From positions 1 to 9,271 of the forward strand of contig JAJZLX010000286.1 in NCBI GenBank assembly GCA_021850555.1: DNA of 9,271 nt. The letters run 5' to 3'. Positions 1 to 6,417 of the stretch are shown here, piece after piece (the stretch's first letter is position 1; every line of letters starts with the position of its first letter). This DNA comes from Pseudomonadota bacterium. Lineage in GTDB: Bacteria > Pseudomonadota > Gammaproteobacteria > Steroidobacterales > Steroidobacteraceae. Under the pieces are notes generated by a model. That model did not search any database and was not told the origin of the DNA. It saw nothing but the letters and a program-made list of their open reading frames with translations. Both the position numbers and the translations under genes were made by a program.

Positions 1-171
1 TCCAAATCTGCGTACAACGACATCCAAGACGGGCGCGGCATCCTATATGCATACGGCGAAATTACGTACCGAGACATTTATTGGCACAAGCATCACACAA
101 AGTTCTGCATCATGTACTACTCGGGATTAACGGCACCAAGCGCCTGCGGCGTGTACAACAGCGCCACGTAG
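1..171 (+). CDS. C-terminal end of an unknown protein (5' partial)
   Basis: Frame 1 is open from the first base of the window to a TAG at 169-171 and gives 56 residues. The tail contains GEITYRDIYWHKHHTKFC, with several aromatic, histidine and cysteine residues. From memory, tails of the form 'G.I.Y.DIFG..H.T.FC' occur in poorly characterised, often membrane-anchored, proteobacterial hypothetical proteins; I cannot check this here. The start and any membrane segments lie outside the window. It runs in the same direction as the restriction-modification gene but is separated from it by about 200 bp, so it is probably not co-translated with it. No function can be assigned. Confidence 0.6.
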   Translation, partial: SKSAYNDIQDGRGILYAYGEITYRDIYWHKHHTKFCIMYYSGLTAPSACGVYNSAT

Positions 172-369
172 TCCAAACTCAAAACATTTCGCGGGGCGCC
201 TGGGTGGCGTACAATACTGCGCGAAACAGAAATTATTTCGAAGATGCTCGGTGCGGTAAGGCCACAAGATGGGAGCGAGGGGCTTCGGTGCCAAGGGGAG
301 GAGCGGTGTCGACTCAGGTCGCTTCGGGCAAGACCACGCTAAAATCACACGTTACATCAAGGACTCAAA
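172..369 (+). other. Intergenic leader upstream of the restriction-modification gene
   Basis: This stretch of about 200 bp has no convincing gene; the short frames on either strand lack a ribosome binding site and resemble no protein I know. It should hold the promoter of the restriction-modification gene. Two -10-like hexamers are visible, TACAAT at 210-215 and TAAAAT at 340-345, but neither has a good TTGACA-like box at the usual distance. I see no strong inverted repeat that would suggest a C-protein operator, and no controller gene lies nearby. Confidence 0.5.
340..345 (+). promoter_or_regulatory. Possible -10 box (TAAAAT) for the restriction-modification gene
   Basis: TAAAAT differs from the sigma-70 consensus TATAAT at one position. 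It would place the transcription start near 351-353, leaving a leader of about 18 bases that still contains the AAGGA ribosome binding site at 358-362. No acceptable -35 box lies 16-18 bases upstream, so this is only a candidate. Confidence 0.2.
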
Positions 370-3180
370 GTGCCTACGCTCTCGATGAATGAAGTTCGCA
401 GTCGACTCTCGGAGTTTGCCGTGCAGTGGAAAGGCGCTTCACGCGAGAACGCTGACGCCAAACTCTTCTGGGCTCGATTCTATGAGTGCTTCGGCATTCG
501 GCCCGAATCCGCCACGATCTACGAGAAGGCTGTTGAGAAAATCAATGGTGCGACAGGCTTCATTGACAGCTTCATTCCGGGAAAGCTGATTATTGAGCAC
601 AAGAGCCGCGGCAGGAACCTCGACACCGCCTTTGCCCAGGCTTCCGACTACTTCATGGCGCTTCCCGAGGAAGAACGTCCTCGCTACATCATCACTTCAG
701 ATTTTGCCCGAATCCGCCTGCATGATCTAAAGGTTGACACGAAGAGCGAATGTGCGCTCAAGGATCTACCGAAGCGGGCCGCGTGGTTTCGATTCCTCCT
801 CGAAGAGGACGCTCCAGAGATTGTCGAAGAGTCTCCGATCAACCGCAAAGCGGCCTACGCGATATCCAAGCTGCACGAAGCTCTTTTGCGTGCCAACTTC
901 AAGGGCCGCGATCTTGAGATATTCCTGACCAGGCTGCTGTTCTGCCTTTTCGCCGACGATACCGGTATCTTTGGCGACAACGGCATTTTTCGCCGGCTGG
1001 TGGAGTCTACCCGAGATGATGGGCGCGATACTGGAAGCAGGCTGTTTGAGCTGTTCGGTGTGCTCGACACAACGGACGCTGAACGTCCGACCACGCTTGA
1101 CGAAGACCTTACTGCCTTCGCCTATGTGAATGGAAATCTGTTCGCGGAGCGAATACGGATTCCCGCGTTCGACAAGGGCATGCGCACCCTGCTCGTGGAA
1201 TGTGCGGAACTCGATTGGAGCGGAATCTCGCCCGCGATTTTCGGGGCGATGTTCCAGGGAGTCCTGGAAGCCCACACCCCTGACGAAAGCCGACAGGCCA
1301 GCCGCCGGGAACTTGGCGCACATTATACCTCGGAGCGCAACATCCTACGCGTCATCGAGCCGCTGTTCCTTGAGGATCTTCGAGCGGAATTCGAGTCCGC
1401 GAAGCACTCAAAGCCACGGCTACGAGCGCTCTACGACAAGCTGCCGACTCTTAATTTTCTCGATCCAGCATGCGGCTGTGGCAACTTCCTGGTGATTGCA
1501 TACCGCGAGTTACGGCGGCTCGAGAACGACGTGATTGCCGAGATGCAGGATTTCAAACGCGCCCAGGGGCTCCTTGATGTCTCGCACCTGTGCCGCGTGA
1601 GGGTGAGCCAATTCCATGGTATTGAGATTGACCAAGCCGCGGCACATATCGCGCGAGTCGCCCTCTGGATCACTGACCACCAGATGAATCTCGAGTCGGC
1701 GGAGCGTTTCGGCAATACTCGCCCCACGATTCCGCTGGTAGATACTCCCCACATCCACTGCGCGAATGCGCTCCGGGCGAACTGGGACGAACTGCTGCCG
1801 CCAGCGAAGTGCAGCTTCCTCATGGGAAATCCGCCTTTTGTGGGCGCAAAGTACATGACCGCGTCTCAACGAATGGAAGCAGAGCAGCTATTCAAACCGA
1901 TCAAGAACGGCGGACTCCTCGATTACGTGGCCGCTTGGTATGTGAAAGCTTTGCCTTACCTCAAGGCGAATCCGTCGATCCGCGCAGCATTTGTGTCCAC
2001 GAATTCCATCACCCAGGGGGAGCAGGTGGCGGCGCTATGGCCGTTTCTCTTCAATGCTGGAATCAGAATTCACTTCGCCCATCGGACATTTAGGTGGAGC
2101 AATGAGGGGAAAGGAAACGCCGCAGTCCATTGTGTGATCGTTGGGTTTGGGCTTGAGGAATCGACTTCCTGTAGTATTTTTGATTATTCGGAGGATCTCA
2201 AGGGAGACGGTCAGCGAATTACGGTAAAGAGAATAAGTCCATACCTGGTCGAGGCCCCGGATATCGTGATTGACAGGCGGAACGTTCCAATCTGTCAGGT
2301 ACCTGAGATCGGTATAGGGAACAAGCCGATTGATGACGGAAATTATCTGTTCACGGATGCCGAGAGGGCGGAATTCTTAGCACTTGAGCCGCAGGCAGCG
2401 CAGTACTTTCACCGATGGGTTGGCGCTGAAGAGTTTATCAACAGCATCGTCCGCTGGTGTCTTTGGCTTGGAGACGTCACTCCACAAGAGCTCAGAAAAC
2501 TGCCTCATTGCCTCAAGCGCGTTGAGGCTGTCCGAAAGTATAGGCTTGCCAGCGTGAGTGCTCCCACCCAGAAGCTTGCGGCCACTCCGACTCGTTTCCA
2601 CGTAGAGTTTTTGCCCGCGGCACCCTACCTCCTTGTTCCAAGCGTGTCTTCGGAGCGACGACAGTATGTCCCGATCGGGTTCCTGTCGCCTGATGTGTTC
2701 TCGAGCAACCTTGTACTGACTATCCCCGATGCGACGCTCTACCATTTTGCGATACTGAACAGTGTCATGCACAACGCATGGCTTCGATCGGTGGGTGGAC
2801 GCCTAAAGAGTGACTATCGATACTCAGCGAGCATCGTGTACAATAACTTCCCTTGGCCTGATCCCACTGATGCGCAGCGTAAGGCGATAGAGCGGACCGG
2901 GACAGAGATTTTGGATGCTCGGAAGCAATATCCCGGATCAACGCTTGCAGATTTGTATGACCCGCTGACGATGCCGATGGAGCTAAGAAAGGCTCACGAG
3001 GCGAACGACAGAGTCGTAGATGCGGCGTACAAATACAAGAACGCGAAATCGGACCCGGCCCGGGTCGCGTTCCTTTTTGGCCTGTACGAGCGGCTTACCA
3101 GCCTTCTTCCGTCTGAAGGCCGCGTGGCTAGGAAGGGCTCAAGTCGGCCGGCGAGGCCGGCCGGGGCAACCAAGGGATGA
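370..3180 (+). CDS. MmeI-like (type IIL) restriction-modification enzyme, nuclease and adenine methyltransferase in one chain
   Basis: This single 936-residue protein should both cut DNA and methylate adenine at N6. MmeI, the family founder, is of similar length (about 920 aa). The N-terminal nuclease motif is D66, E76 and K78 (GFIDSF ... LIIEHKS), the D-(x9)-E-x-K arrangement of MmeI-type PD-(D/E)XK domains. A helical linker follows. The methyltransferase core has a motif X-like GAHYTSERNI at 316-325, the SAM-binding FLDPACGCGNFL at 363-374, HGIEID at 416-421 and the catalytic NPPF at 487-490, all of the gamma class. Residues from about 620 on should hold the target-recognition domain, with the family-typical VYNNFPWP at 823-830. 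The GTG start is preferred because AAGGA lies 7 bases upstream; an in-frame ATG at 385 is the alternative. There are no frameshifts and all key residues are present, so it is probably active. The recognition sequence cannot be read without alignment to characterised homologues. BREX PglX was considered, but it is longer and has no such N-terminal nuclease motif. Confidence 0.9.
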   Translation: MPTLSMNEVRSRLSEFAVQWKGASRENADAKLFWARFYECFGIRPESATIYEKAVEKINGATGFIDSFIPGKLIIEHKSRGRNLDTAFAQASDYFMALPEEERPRYIITSDFARIRLHDLKVDTKSECALKDLPKRAAWFRFLLEEDAPEIVEESPINRKAAYAISKLHEALLRANFKGRDLEIFLTRLLFCLFADDTGIFGDNGIFRRLVESTRDDGRDTGSRLFELFGVLDTTDAERPTTLDEDLTAFAYVNGNLFAERIRIPAFDKGMRTLLVECAELDWSGISPAIFGAMFQGVLEAHTPDESRQASRRELGAHYTSERNILRVIEPLFLEDLRAEFESAKHSKPRLRALYDKLPTLNFLDPACGCGNFLVIAYRELRRLENDVIAEMQDFKRAQGLLDVSHLCRVRVSQFHGIEIDQAAAHIARVALWITDHQMNLESAERFGNTRPTIPLVDTPHIHCANALRANWDELLPPAKCSFLMGNPPFVGAKYMTASQRMEAEQLFKPIKNGGLLDYVAAWYVKALPYLKANPSIRAAFVSTNSITQGEQVAALWPFLFNAGIRIHFAHRTFRWSNEGKGNAAVHCVIVGFGLEESTSCSIFDYSEDLKGDGQRITVKRISPYLVEAPDIVIDRRNVPICQVPEIGIGNKPIDDGNYLFTDAERAEFLALEPQAAQYFHRWVGAEEFINSIVRWCLWLGDVTPQELRKLPHCLKRVEAVRKYRLASVSAPTQKLAATPTRFHVEFLPAAPYLLVPSVSSERRQYVPIGFLSPDVFSSNLVLTIPDATLYHFAILNSVMHNAWLRSVGGRLKSDYRYSASIVYNNFPWPDPTDAQRKAIERTGTEILDARKQYPGSTLADLYDPLTMPMELRKAHEANDRVVDAAYKYKNAKSDPARVAFLFGLYERLTSLLPSEGRVARKGSSRPARPAGATKG
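3145..3163 (+). repeat. Perfect 8-bp stem, 3-base loop hairpin at the 3' end of the restriction-modification gene
   Basis: CGGCCGGC at 3145-3152 and GCCGGCCG at 3156-3163 are exact reverse complements around a GAG loop. The hairpin lies in codons for an Arg/Pro/Ala-rich tail, 13 bases before the ATG at 3177. There is no T-run after it, so it is not an intrinsic terminator. It could stabilise the upstream mRNA, slow ribosomes before the ATGA overlap, or simply reflect GC-rich coding for the low-complexity tail. Confidence 0.5.
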
Positions 3181-3287
3181 ATTTGGGCGCATATGAGGCT
3201 CTTGCTGGCCAGGTCTTGCGACCCTTGCTCCGCTCGGTCCATAATTGGTTTATTGGAGACACCCGCTTTTTCCAGATCGAGGCGTGA
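3177..3287 (+). CDS. Possible 36-residue small protein or leader peptide, overlapping the restriction-modification stop
   Basis: An ATG at 3177 overlaps the TGA of the restriction-modification gene as ATGA and is preceded by AAGGG, a typical translational-coupling arrangement. The frame encodes 36 residues (MNLGAYEALAGQV..., ending FFQIEA) and stops at TGA 3285-3287, six bases before the ATG of the next gene. It is in the same frame as that gene, so only one stop codon and two codons separate them. It could be a real micro-protein, a coupling leader that passes ribosomes to the downstream gene, or the N-terminus of a longer protein cut by a nonsense mutation. I recognise no family in it. Confidence 0.4.
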   Translation: MNLGAYEALAGQVLRPLLRSVHNWFIGDTRFFQIEA

Positions 3288-3293
3288 TTCCTT

Positions 3294-4118
3294 ATGCGGG
3301 CAGAACAGAAGGGTCGCTTCGAGCCAATTCACGACGCCCACGCGATCGAGCAGGTAGCGATTGTAGTGCAGTTCAGTCGCCAGCTCGACGACGAGCAGCT
3401 TACGGCGGCAGTCGCCGCAGCGGGACAATTCAAGGACGAGCTTCCGGGAGCCGCTGAGCTGCCGGCAGTGGCTATCGCTTTAGGTGCGATTCCCGTCATG
3501 CCCCGATTGCCCAACCCTTTGGGTGGGCGGATCATGAACCGCATGAGGCCTGACGGGGTCGTTGAGAGTGAACTCCGTATGGAGCGCACGGCGATCGTGT
3601 TTCGCACGACCACATACACCAGGTGGGCAGATTTTTGGGGTCAGACGCGCCGGTACTTCGAAGCGCTTTTACCAATCTACGCTCCGGCAGGTGAAATCGG
3701 AGCAGTCGGCCTCAATTATGTGGACAAGTTCTACTGGGACGGACTAGCCGCGGACATCCGCCCAGCTTTGCTGCTCCGGCAGGGCTCTCGGTATGTGAGC
3801 CCGTATATCTATGAAGCTGGAGATCTTTGGCACAGCCATGTGGGTGCGTTCGTACGCGAAGACCAGTATGTTAAACGCCTGGTTAACATAAATCTGGATT
3901 GCAGTGACGAGAGCCGGCCGACGTCGCGGCGCGTCATCGCTATTACGACCGTGCTCACGGATATGCTGAACCAGCCCGGATACCGTTCGATCACGCTCGC
4001 CGGGTCAACTGTGGAATTCTTCAGCGAAAAGGCCGAGCAGTTGCACGCAGATAGTAAGCGCGCCTTTGCTGAGGTCATCGATGAGCAAATGTGTCGCCGA
4101 ATCGCATTGACGGAGTAG
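3294..4118 (+). CDS. Probable TIGR04255-family protein, function unknown
   Basis: This is a 274-residue soluble protein with no signal peptide or membrane segment. The layout matches what I remember of the TIGR04255 family: an early 'HAIEQVAIVVQF' beta strand, a central 'GLNYVDKFYW' segment, and a C-terminal helix that follows 'STVEFFSEKAEQLHADSKRA'. TIGR04255 is a sporadically distributed family without an established biochemical role, so no activity is claimed. The ATG at 3294 has GAGGCG about 10 bases upstream and lies just after the stop of the 36-codon frame, which suggests coupled translation. Position directly behind a restriction-modification enzyme suggests a defence-linked role, but that is inference from context. 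I am fairly sure it is a real gene and only moderately sure of the family. Confidence 0.65.
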   Translation: MRAEQKGRFEPIHDAHAIEQVAIVVQFSRQLDDEQLTAAVAAAGQFKDELPGAAELPAVAIALGAIPVMPRLPNPLGGRIMNRMRPDGVVESELRMERTAIVFRTTTYTRWADFWGQTRRYFEALLPIYAPAGEIGAVGLNYVDKFYWDGLAADIRPALLLRQGSRYVSPYIYEAGDLWHSHVGAFVREDQYVKRLVNINLDCSDESRPTSRRVIAITTVLTDMLNQPGYRSITLAGSTVEFFSEKAEQLHADSKRAFAEVIDEQMCRRIALTE

Positions 4119-4135
4119 CAGGTTTGGAACGTCAG

Positions 4136-4714
4136 ATGAATGCTACCGCGACTGTGGCAGCGCAGGTTTGCGCAGCACTCGCCTTGAGCGTGGCACCGAC
4201 GGTCGGCATTGCTTTGCCACCCCATCGGAGCGGCGCGGTAGGTGATGCGGGTTGCGAGATAGCGCTACAGTCCACTGAGCTTGTCGGCGACCTGTTCCGC
4301 GCGCCTTTGTTTCAATCAGAGCTGTCGACGGAGGTGCCGCAGCCGCTCGTGCTGCCTCAGTCGATCCGGGAAACCACACCAATTGAGCGCGCAGTGGGAG
4401 AACTGAGGCGCTGGGTCGAGCTCCCTGACGACTGGGACGGCGAAGGAGCTGCGCGGCCGATTCCGAACTCTCTCCGTGAGGCGGCGGCGTTCACTCGGCT
4501 GCTTCCGAGCGCACGACTAGTCGAGCCGATGCTCCATGCAGACGGGCGCGCAGGCTTATATCTCCGTACCGGCACCCTGTATGCCGACATAGAATTTCTC
4601 GGCGATGGGCGTGCGGCATATTACATTGAAAGTAATGGGGACAAGCACAAGGGTGTCGTCAGCTTTGACTCAAAGAAAATGCCGCCTGTGTTTGACGCTC
4701 TCCTCGAAACTTAG
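4136..4714 (+). CDS. Unknown protein with LPDDWDGEGA motif, second gene after the restriction-modification enzyme
   Basis: The protein has 192 residues from the ATG at 4136, which has GGAAC upstream. A GTG at 4091 in the same frame would add 15 residues and overlap the previous gene by 28 bases. Residues 1-30 are Ala/Val/Leu-rich and resemble a signal or membrane segment, but from the ATG there is no basic residue before the hydrophobic run. The C-terminal half looks folded: RRWVELPDDWDGEGA (about 91-105), then an Ala-rich helix, then alternating strands around DGRAGLYL and GDGRAAYYIE. From memory, the W-DG-x-GA pattern recurs in short uncharacterised proteins, some near TIGR04255 genes; I cannot verify this. 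No function is assigned. The gene is closely linked to its predecessor and runs in the same direction. Confidence 0.7.
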   Translation: MNATATVAAQVCAALALSVAPTVGIALPPHRSGAVGDAGCEIALQSTELVGDLFRAPLFQSELSTEVPQPLVLPQSIRETTPIERAVGELRRWVELPDDWDGEGAARPIPNSLREAAAFTRLLPSARLVEPMLHADGRAGLYLRTGTLYADIEFLGDGRAAYYIESNGDKHKGVVSFDSKKMPPVFDALLET

Positions 4715-4724
4715 AGAGTGGTAC

Positions 4725-4758
4725 TGTCGGCTTATTGGGCGACATAGGCACTGTCGCC
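4725..4758 (+). promoter_or_regulatory. Inverted-repeat cluster between two unknown genes (possible hairpin or operator)
   Basis: GGCGACA at 4738-4744 is the exact reverse complement of TGTCGCC at 4752-4758, with a 7-base spacer. A further TGTCG at 4725-4729 can pair with CGACA at 4740-4744, so two mutually exclusive stems are possible. There is no T-run, so this is not a standard terminator. It is the only clear dyad in the 130-bp gap before the next gene and could be a regulator site or an mRNA switch. Confidence 0.3.
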
Positions 4759-4844
4759 GAATCAATTCCCGAACGCAGAGCAGCGCGAGGCGCGTCTCTG
4801 AACTCGACTGCGCATCACCGAATTGCGCCTGCGAGCGCTTTAGG

Positions 4845-5345
4845 ATGAGCGCTCACTCGCCAAGACCTGTTGGGCAGTCTGAGAACCTTGCTCGGTTTGT
4901 CTTCTCCCCCCTGCATCTGACAAAGAAGGGCGATCTTAATCCCAGCTTCTTCTCGCATGTGACGACAAAAGGGTGTTCCCTTCAGCGCGACTCCATTGCT
5001 ACTGAAGAAGAGCTTCGCGAATTTGTCCAAGCGTTTCTTAGCAGAGACACCAAGCGATCTTGGAAGGGAGTGGTTTCGGCTCGCTGTGCGGACGTTCGTT
5101 CGATAACGCCAGGATCAAGCGCGGACGGGGTCCGCCGGGCAATCTGTGTATATGACACCGCTGAGGAAGGAAATCCGGCGCACGCTGAAATGTGCAGCGC
5201 TCGCAGCATCCAAGAAGCCGACGCGGCCGAACTCCGTCGGCACCTTATGGCCGCTTTTGGAGACGGCAAGATTTTGGAGCCTGGAGCCTTTAGAGGTGGC
5301 GCAATCTGGAATGCGTTGCCCGAATCGCTTCGGGTACGGCGATAG
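4845..5345 (+). CDS. Unknown protein with FSP and NPAHAE motifs, last gene of the plus-strand cassette
   Basis: The protein has 166 residues from the ATG at 4845. The frame is open further upstream, to about 4605, but that part overlaps the previous gene, is rich in Cys, Arg and Ser, and does not look like a folded protein, so the internal start is preferred. The start has only a weak TTTAGG immediately upstream. Visible landmarks are ENLARFVFSPLHL (13-25), a Cys/Arg/Asp segment, and NPAHAEM (110-116), followed by an acidic helix. The pattern of FSP near the N-terminus and NPAHA in the C-terminal half is, from memory, shared by small uncharacterised proteins; I do not know their function. There is no signal peptide or membrane span. 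It runs in the same direction as the preceding genes, separated by 130 bp, and could have its own promoter. Confidence 0.6.
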   Translation: MSAHSPRPVGQSENLARFVFSPLHLTKKGDLNPSFFSHVTTKGCSLQRDSIATEEELREFVQAFLSRDTKRSWKGVVSARCADVRSITPGSSADGVRRAICVYDTAEEGNPAHAEMCSARSIQEADAAELRRHLMAAFGDGKILEPGAFRGGAIWNALPESLRVRR

Positions 5346-5631
5346 CTCATCTAAGACACACCCGCCTGGGCTACTGAAGCCATAATCTGAAGATCAGCTC
5401 ACCCATTCTCTCAGGGAAGTGGACGGTGATTCTTTCGCCGACATGTGCGCCATGACAGAAACTGGCATTGCGGAAGCGCCGCAGCCGTGCATAGCTGTTA
5501 GCCATGCGAGCTAGTAGGTAGGTTGTAACCTCGAGTGCGAATGTGGTGCCCTTCACGGGCGTGCTGCGACTCGGGGAAAGTACTGGGTCGATTCGCTCAG
5601 GATAGAGGCTTATTCGTCATTGTCCAGGCGC
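5346..5631. other. Gap between convergent gene blocks, no convincing gene
   Basis: This 286-bp stretch lies between the end of the plus-strand cassette and the end of the minus-strand operon. The minus strand is open from 5616 to a stop at 5371 (about 80 codons, with an internal GTG at 5556), but no ribosome binding site precedes any start and I recognise nothing in the translation; it might be a gene remnant. Minor dyads are AGGTT-GT-AACCT at 5520-5531 and GCCC-TTCAC-GGGC near 5548-5560; neither has the T-run of an intrinsic terminator. Base composition changes from moderate to high GC across this gap. Confidence 0.5.
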
Positions 5632-5778
5632 TCAGCGCAGCAGCTCCCGCGCGATCTTGAGCAGCAGCTCCCCGACCATATGCTCGCCGACCGCGATCAT
5701 ATGCGCCGCCGCCGGGTGGGCCGCGACCCACCCGGCCATAGAGAGCCCGATAAAAAACCCGAGAGCGAAGCGGATCAC
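5632..5778 (-). CDS. Small single-span membrane peptide at the end of the transfer operon
   Basis: From the GTG at 5778 this gives 48 residues: one hydrophobic segment (about 2-19, IRFALGFFIGLSMAGWVA), then a short loop and a C-terminal amphipathic helix ending LLLKIARELLR. The start lies 5 bases beyond the stop of the upstream gene, which fits coupled translation. A longer version starting at the ATG at 5853 would overlap the upstream gene by about 70 bases and add an Arg-rich segment typical of an out-of-frame reading, so the short form is preferred. It is the last minus-strand gene before the cargo boundary. A role in a secretion or mating apparatus is plausible from context only. Confidence 0.45.
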   Translation of the reverse strand: MIRFALGFFIGLSMAGWVAAHPAAAHMIAVGEHMVGELLLKIARELLR

Positions 5779-5783
5779 GATGA

Positions 5784-6356
5784 CTACCAGACCGGCCGCC
5801 AGCGCTCGATCGTGAGCCTCGCGAAAGGCACGCTGCCGATGACGGCGTCGCATGCGGGGATGTAGACGAACAGCGTTACAAGCGCCGCTCGGTTCCGCCA
5901 CGTCCACACCGCCCGCGCCCGCTCGTGCCGCTCGTGCAGATGCGCAGCGGGGCGCGCAAGCTGCGCGCCGACGTAGTGTTGTAAGAAGTACCCTCGGCCG
6001 CACCCCTCCGGCGCGTGCGCGTAGTTGCGGCGGCTGTATGTGAGCGCGTAGCGCGCGGGATACTCGTCCTGCCGCTCGCGGCGCTGCACGAATCCTGCGC
6101 GGCGCAACGTCGTGCTGATCCGCCGCTCGAGTGGCGCGAGCGCCGCTGCGTCCACGCGGATCATCTCATCCGCCTGCGCCTGCGCCTGCGCCTGCTCGAG
6201 CTCGAGCTGTTGCCCGGCCCGGCGGAACTGCTGCGCAGCCTGCGCGGTCGCGATCATATGATGCACGGTCCGCTCGCCCGCGTGAGCAGTGGGGCCGACG
6301 GCGAGCAGCAAGCCGGCGACAGCTGCGGCGGCGGTGGAAGTCAGAGTCTTACACAT
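5784..6356 (-). CDS. Exported protein of unknown function with Gln/Ala/Glu-rich helix
   Basis: This is a 190-residue protein with a GGAG ribosome binding site about 8 bases before the ATG at 6356. Residues 1-26 form a good Sec signal peptide (MCKTL, then an Ala/Leu-rich core, ending PTAHA), predicted to be cut before G27; there is no lipobox. The mature part begins with a long helix rich in Gln, Ala and Glu (about 36-66), coded partly by a hexanucleotide repeat and likely a coiled coil. The rest is Arg- and His-rich with two cysteines (near GCGRGYF and IPACD). It should be periplasmic, and its place in the operon suggests a component of the transfer channel or its assembly. I recognise no family. 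The same frame is open further upstream, to 6488, but that part has no ribosome binding site. Confidence 0.65.
   Translation of the reverse strand: MCKTLTSTAAAAVAGLLLAVGPTAHAGERTVHHMIATAQAAQQFRRAGQQLELEQAQAQAQADEMIRVDAAALAPLERRISTTLRRAGFVQRRERQDEYPARYALTYSRRNYAHAPEGCGRGYFLQHYVGAQLARPAAHLHERHERARAVWTWRNRAALVTLFVYIPACDAVIGSVPFARLTIERWRPVW
6171..6206 (-). repeat. Hexanucleotide tandem repeat (CGCCTG x4) followed by CTCGAG x2
   Basis: Four perfect copies of CGCCTG occupy 6171-6194 and two copies of CTCGAG follow at 6195-6206, within the gene for the exported protein. On the coding strand they give alternating Gln-Ala and Glu-Leu residues of the predicted helix. Gain or loss of a copy keeps frame and would change helix length by two residues. 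Confidence 0.8.
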
Positions 6357-6417
6357 GTCAGGTCTCCGAGTGTTTGTGTCAGGGTCACCCATATATAGCC
6401 AATCGCCGCGCGGAAAA

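Noticed and set aside
81..392. Plus-strand open frame of 103 codons running into the start of the restriction-modification gene
   Set aside because: It overlaps both the tail of the upstream gene and the true start of the restriction-modification gene, has no ribosome binding site, and its translation is rich in Arg, Gln and Thr with no recognisable fold.
766..1323. Minus-strand 185-codon frame antisense to the restriction-modification gene
   Set aside because: It lies wholly inside a gene with clear family motifs on the other strand; the other antisense frames in that gene are rejected for the same reason.
370..3180. Identification of the 936-residue protein as the BREX methyltransferase PglX
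   Set aside because: PglX is longer and lacks the N-terminal D-(x9)-E-x-K nuclease motif; length, motif order and the VYNNFPWP end fit the MmeI family, and no other BREX genes are present.
4605..4844. N-terminal extension of the FSP/NPAHAE-motif protein by 80 residues
   Set aside because: The extension overlaps the preceding gene in another frame, is rich in Cys/Arg/Ser and looks like out-of-frame coding; the ATG at 4845 starts a normal-looking protein.
6375..6417. TATATAT on the minus strand ahead of the exported-protein gene as an internal promoter
   Set aside because: It resembles a -10 box but has no -35 partner at a suitable distance, and the gene can be read from the operon transcript.
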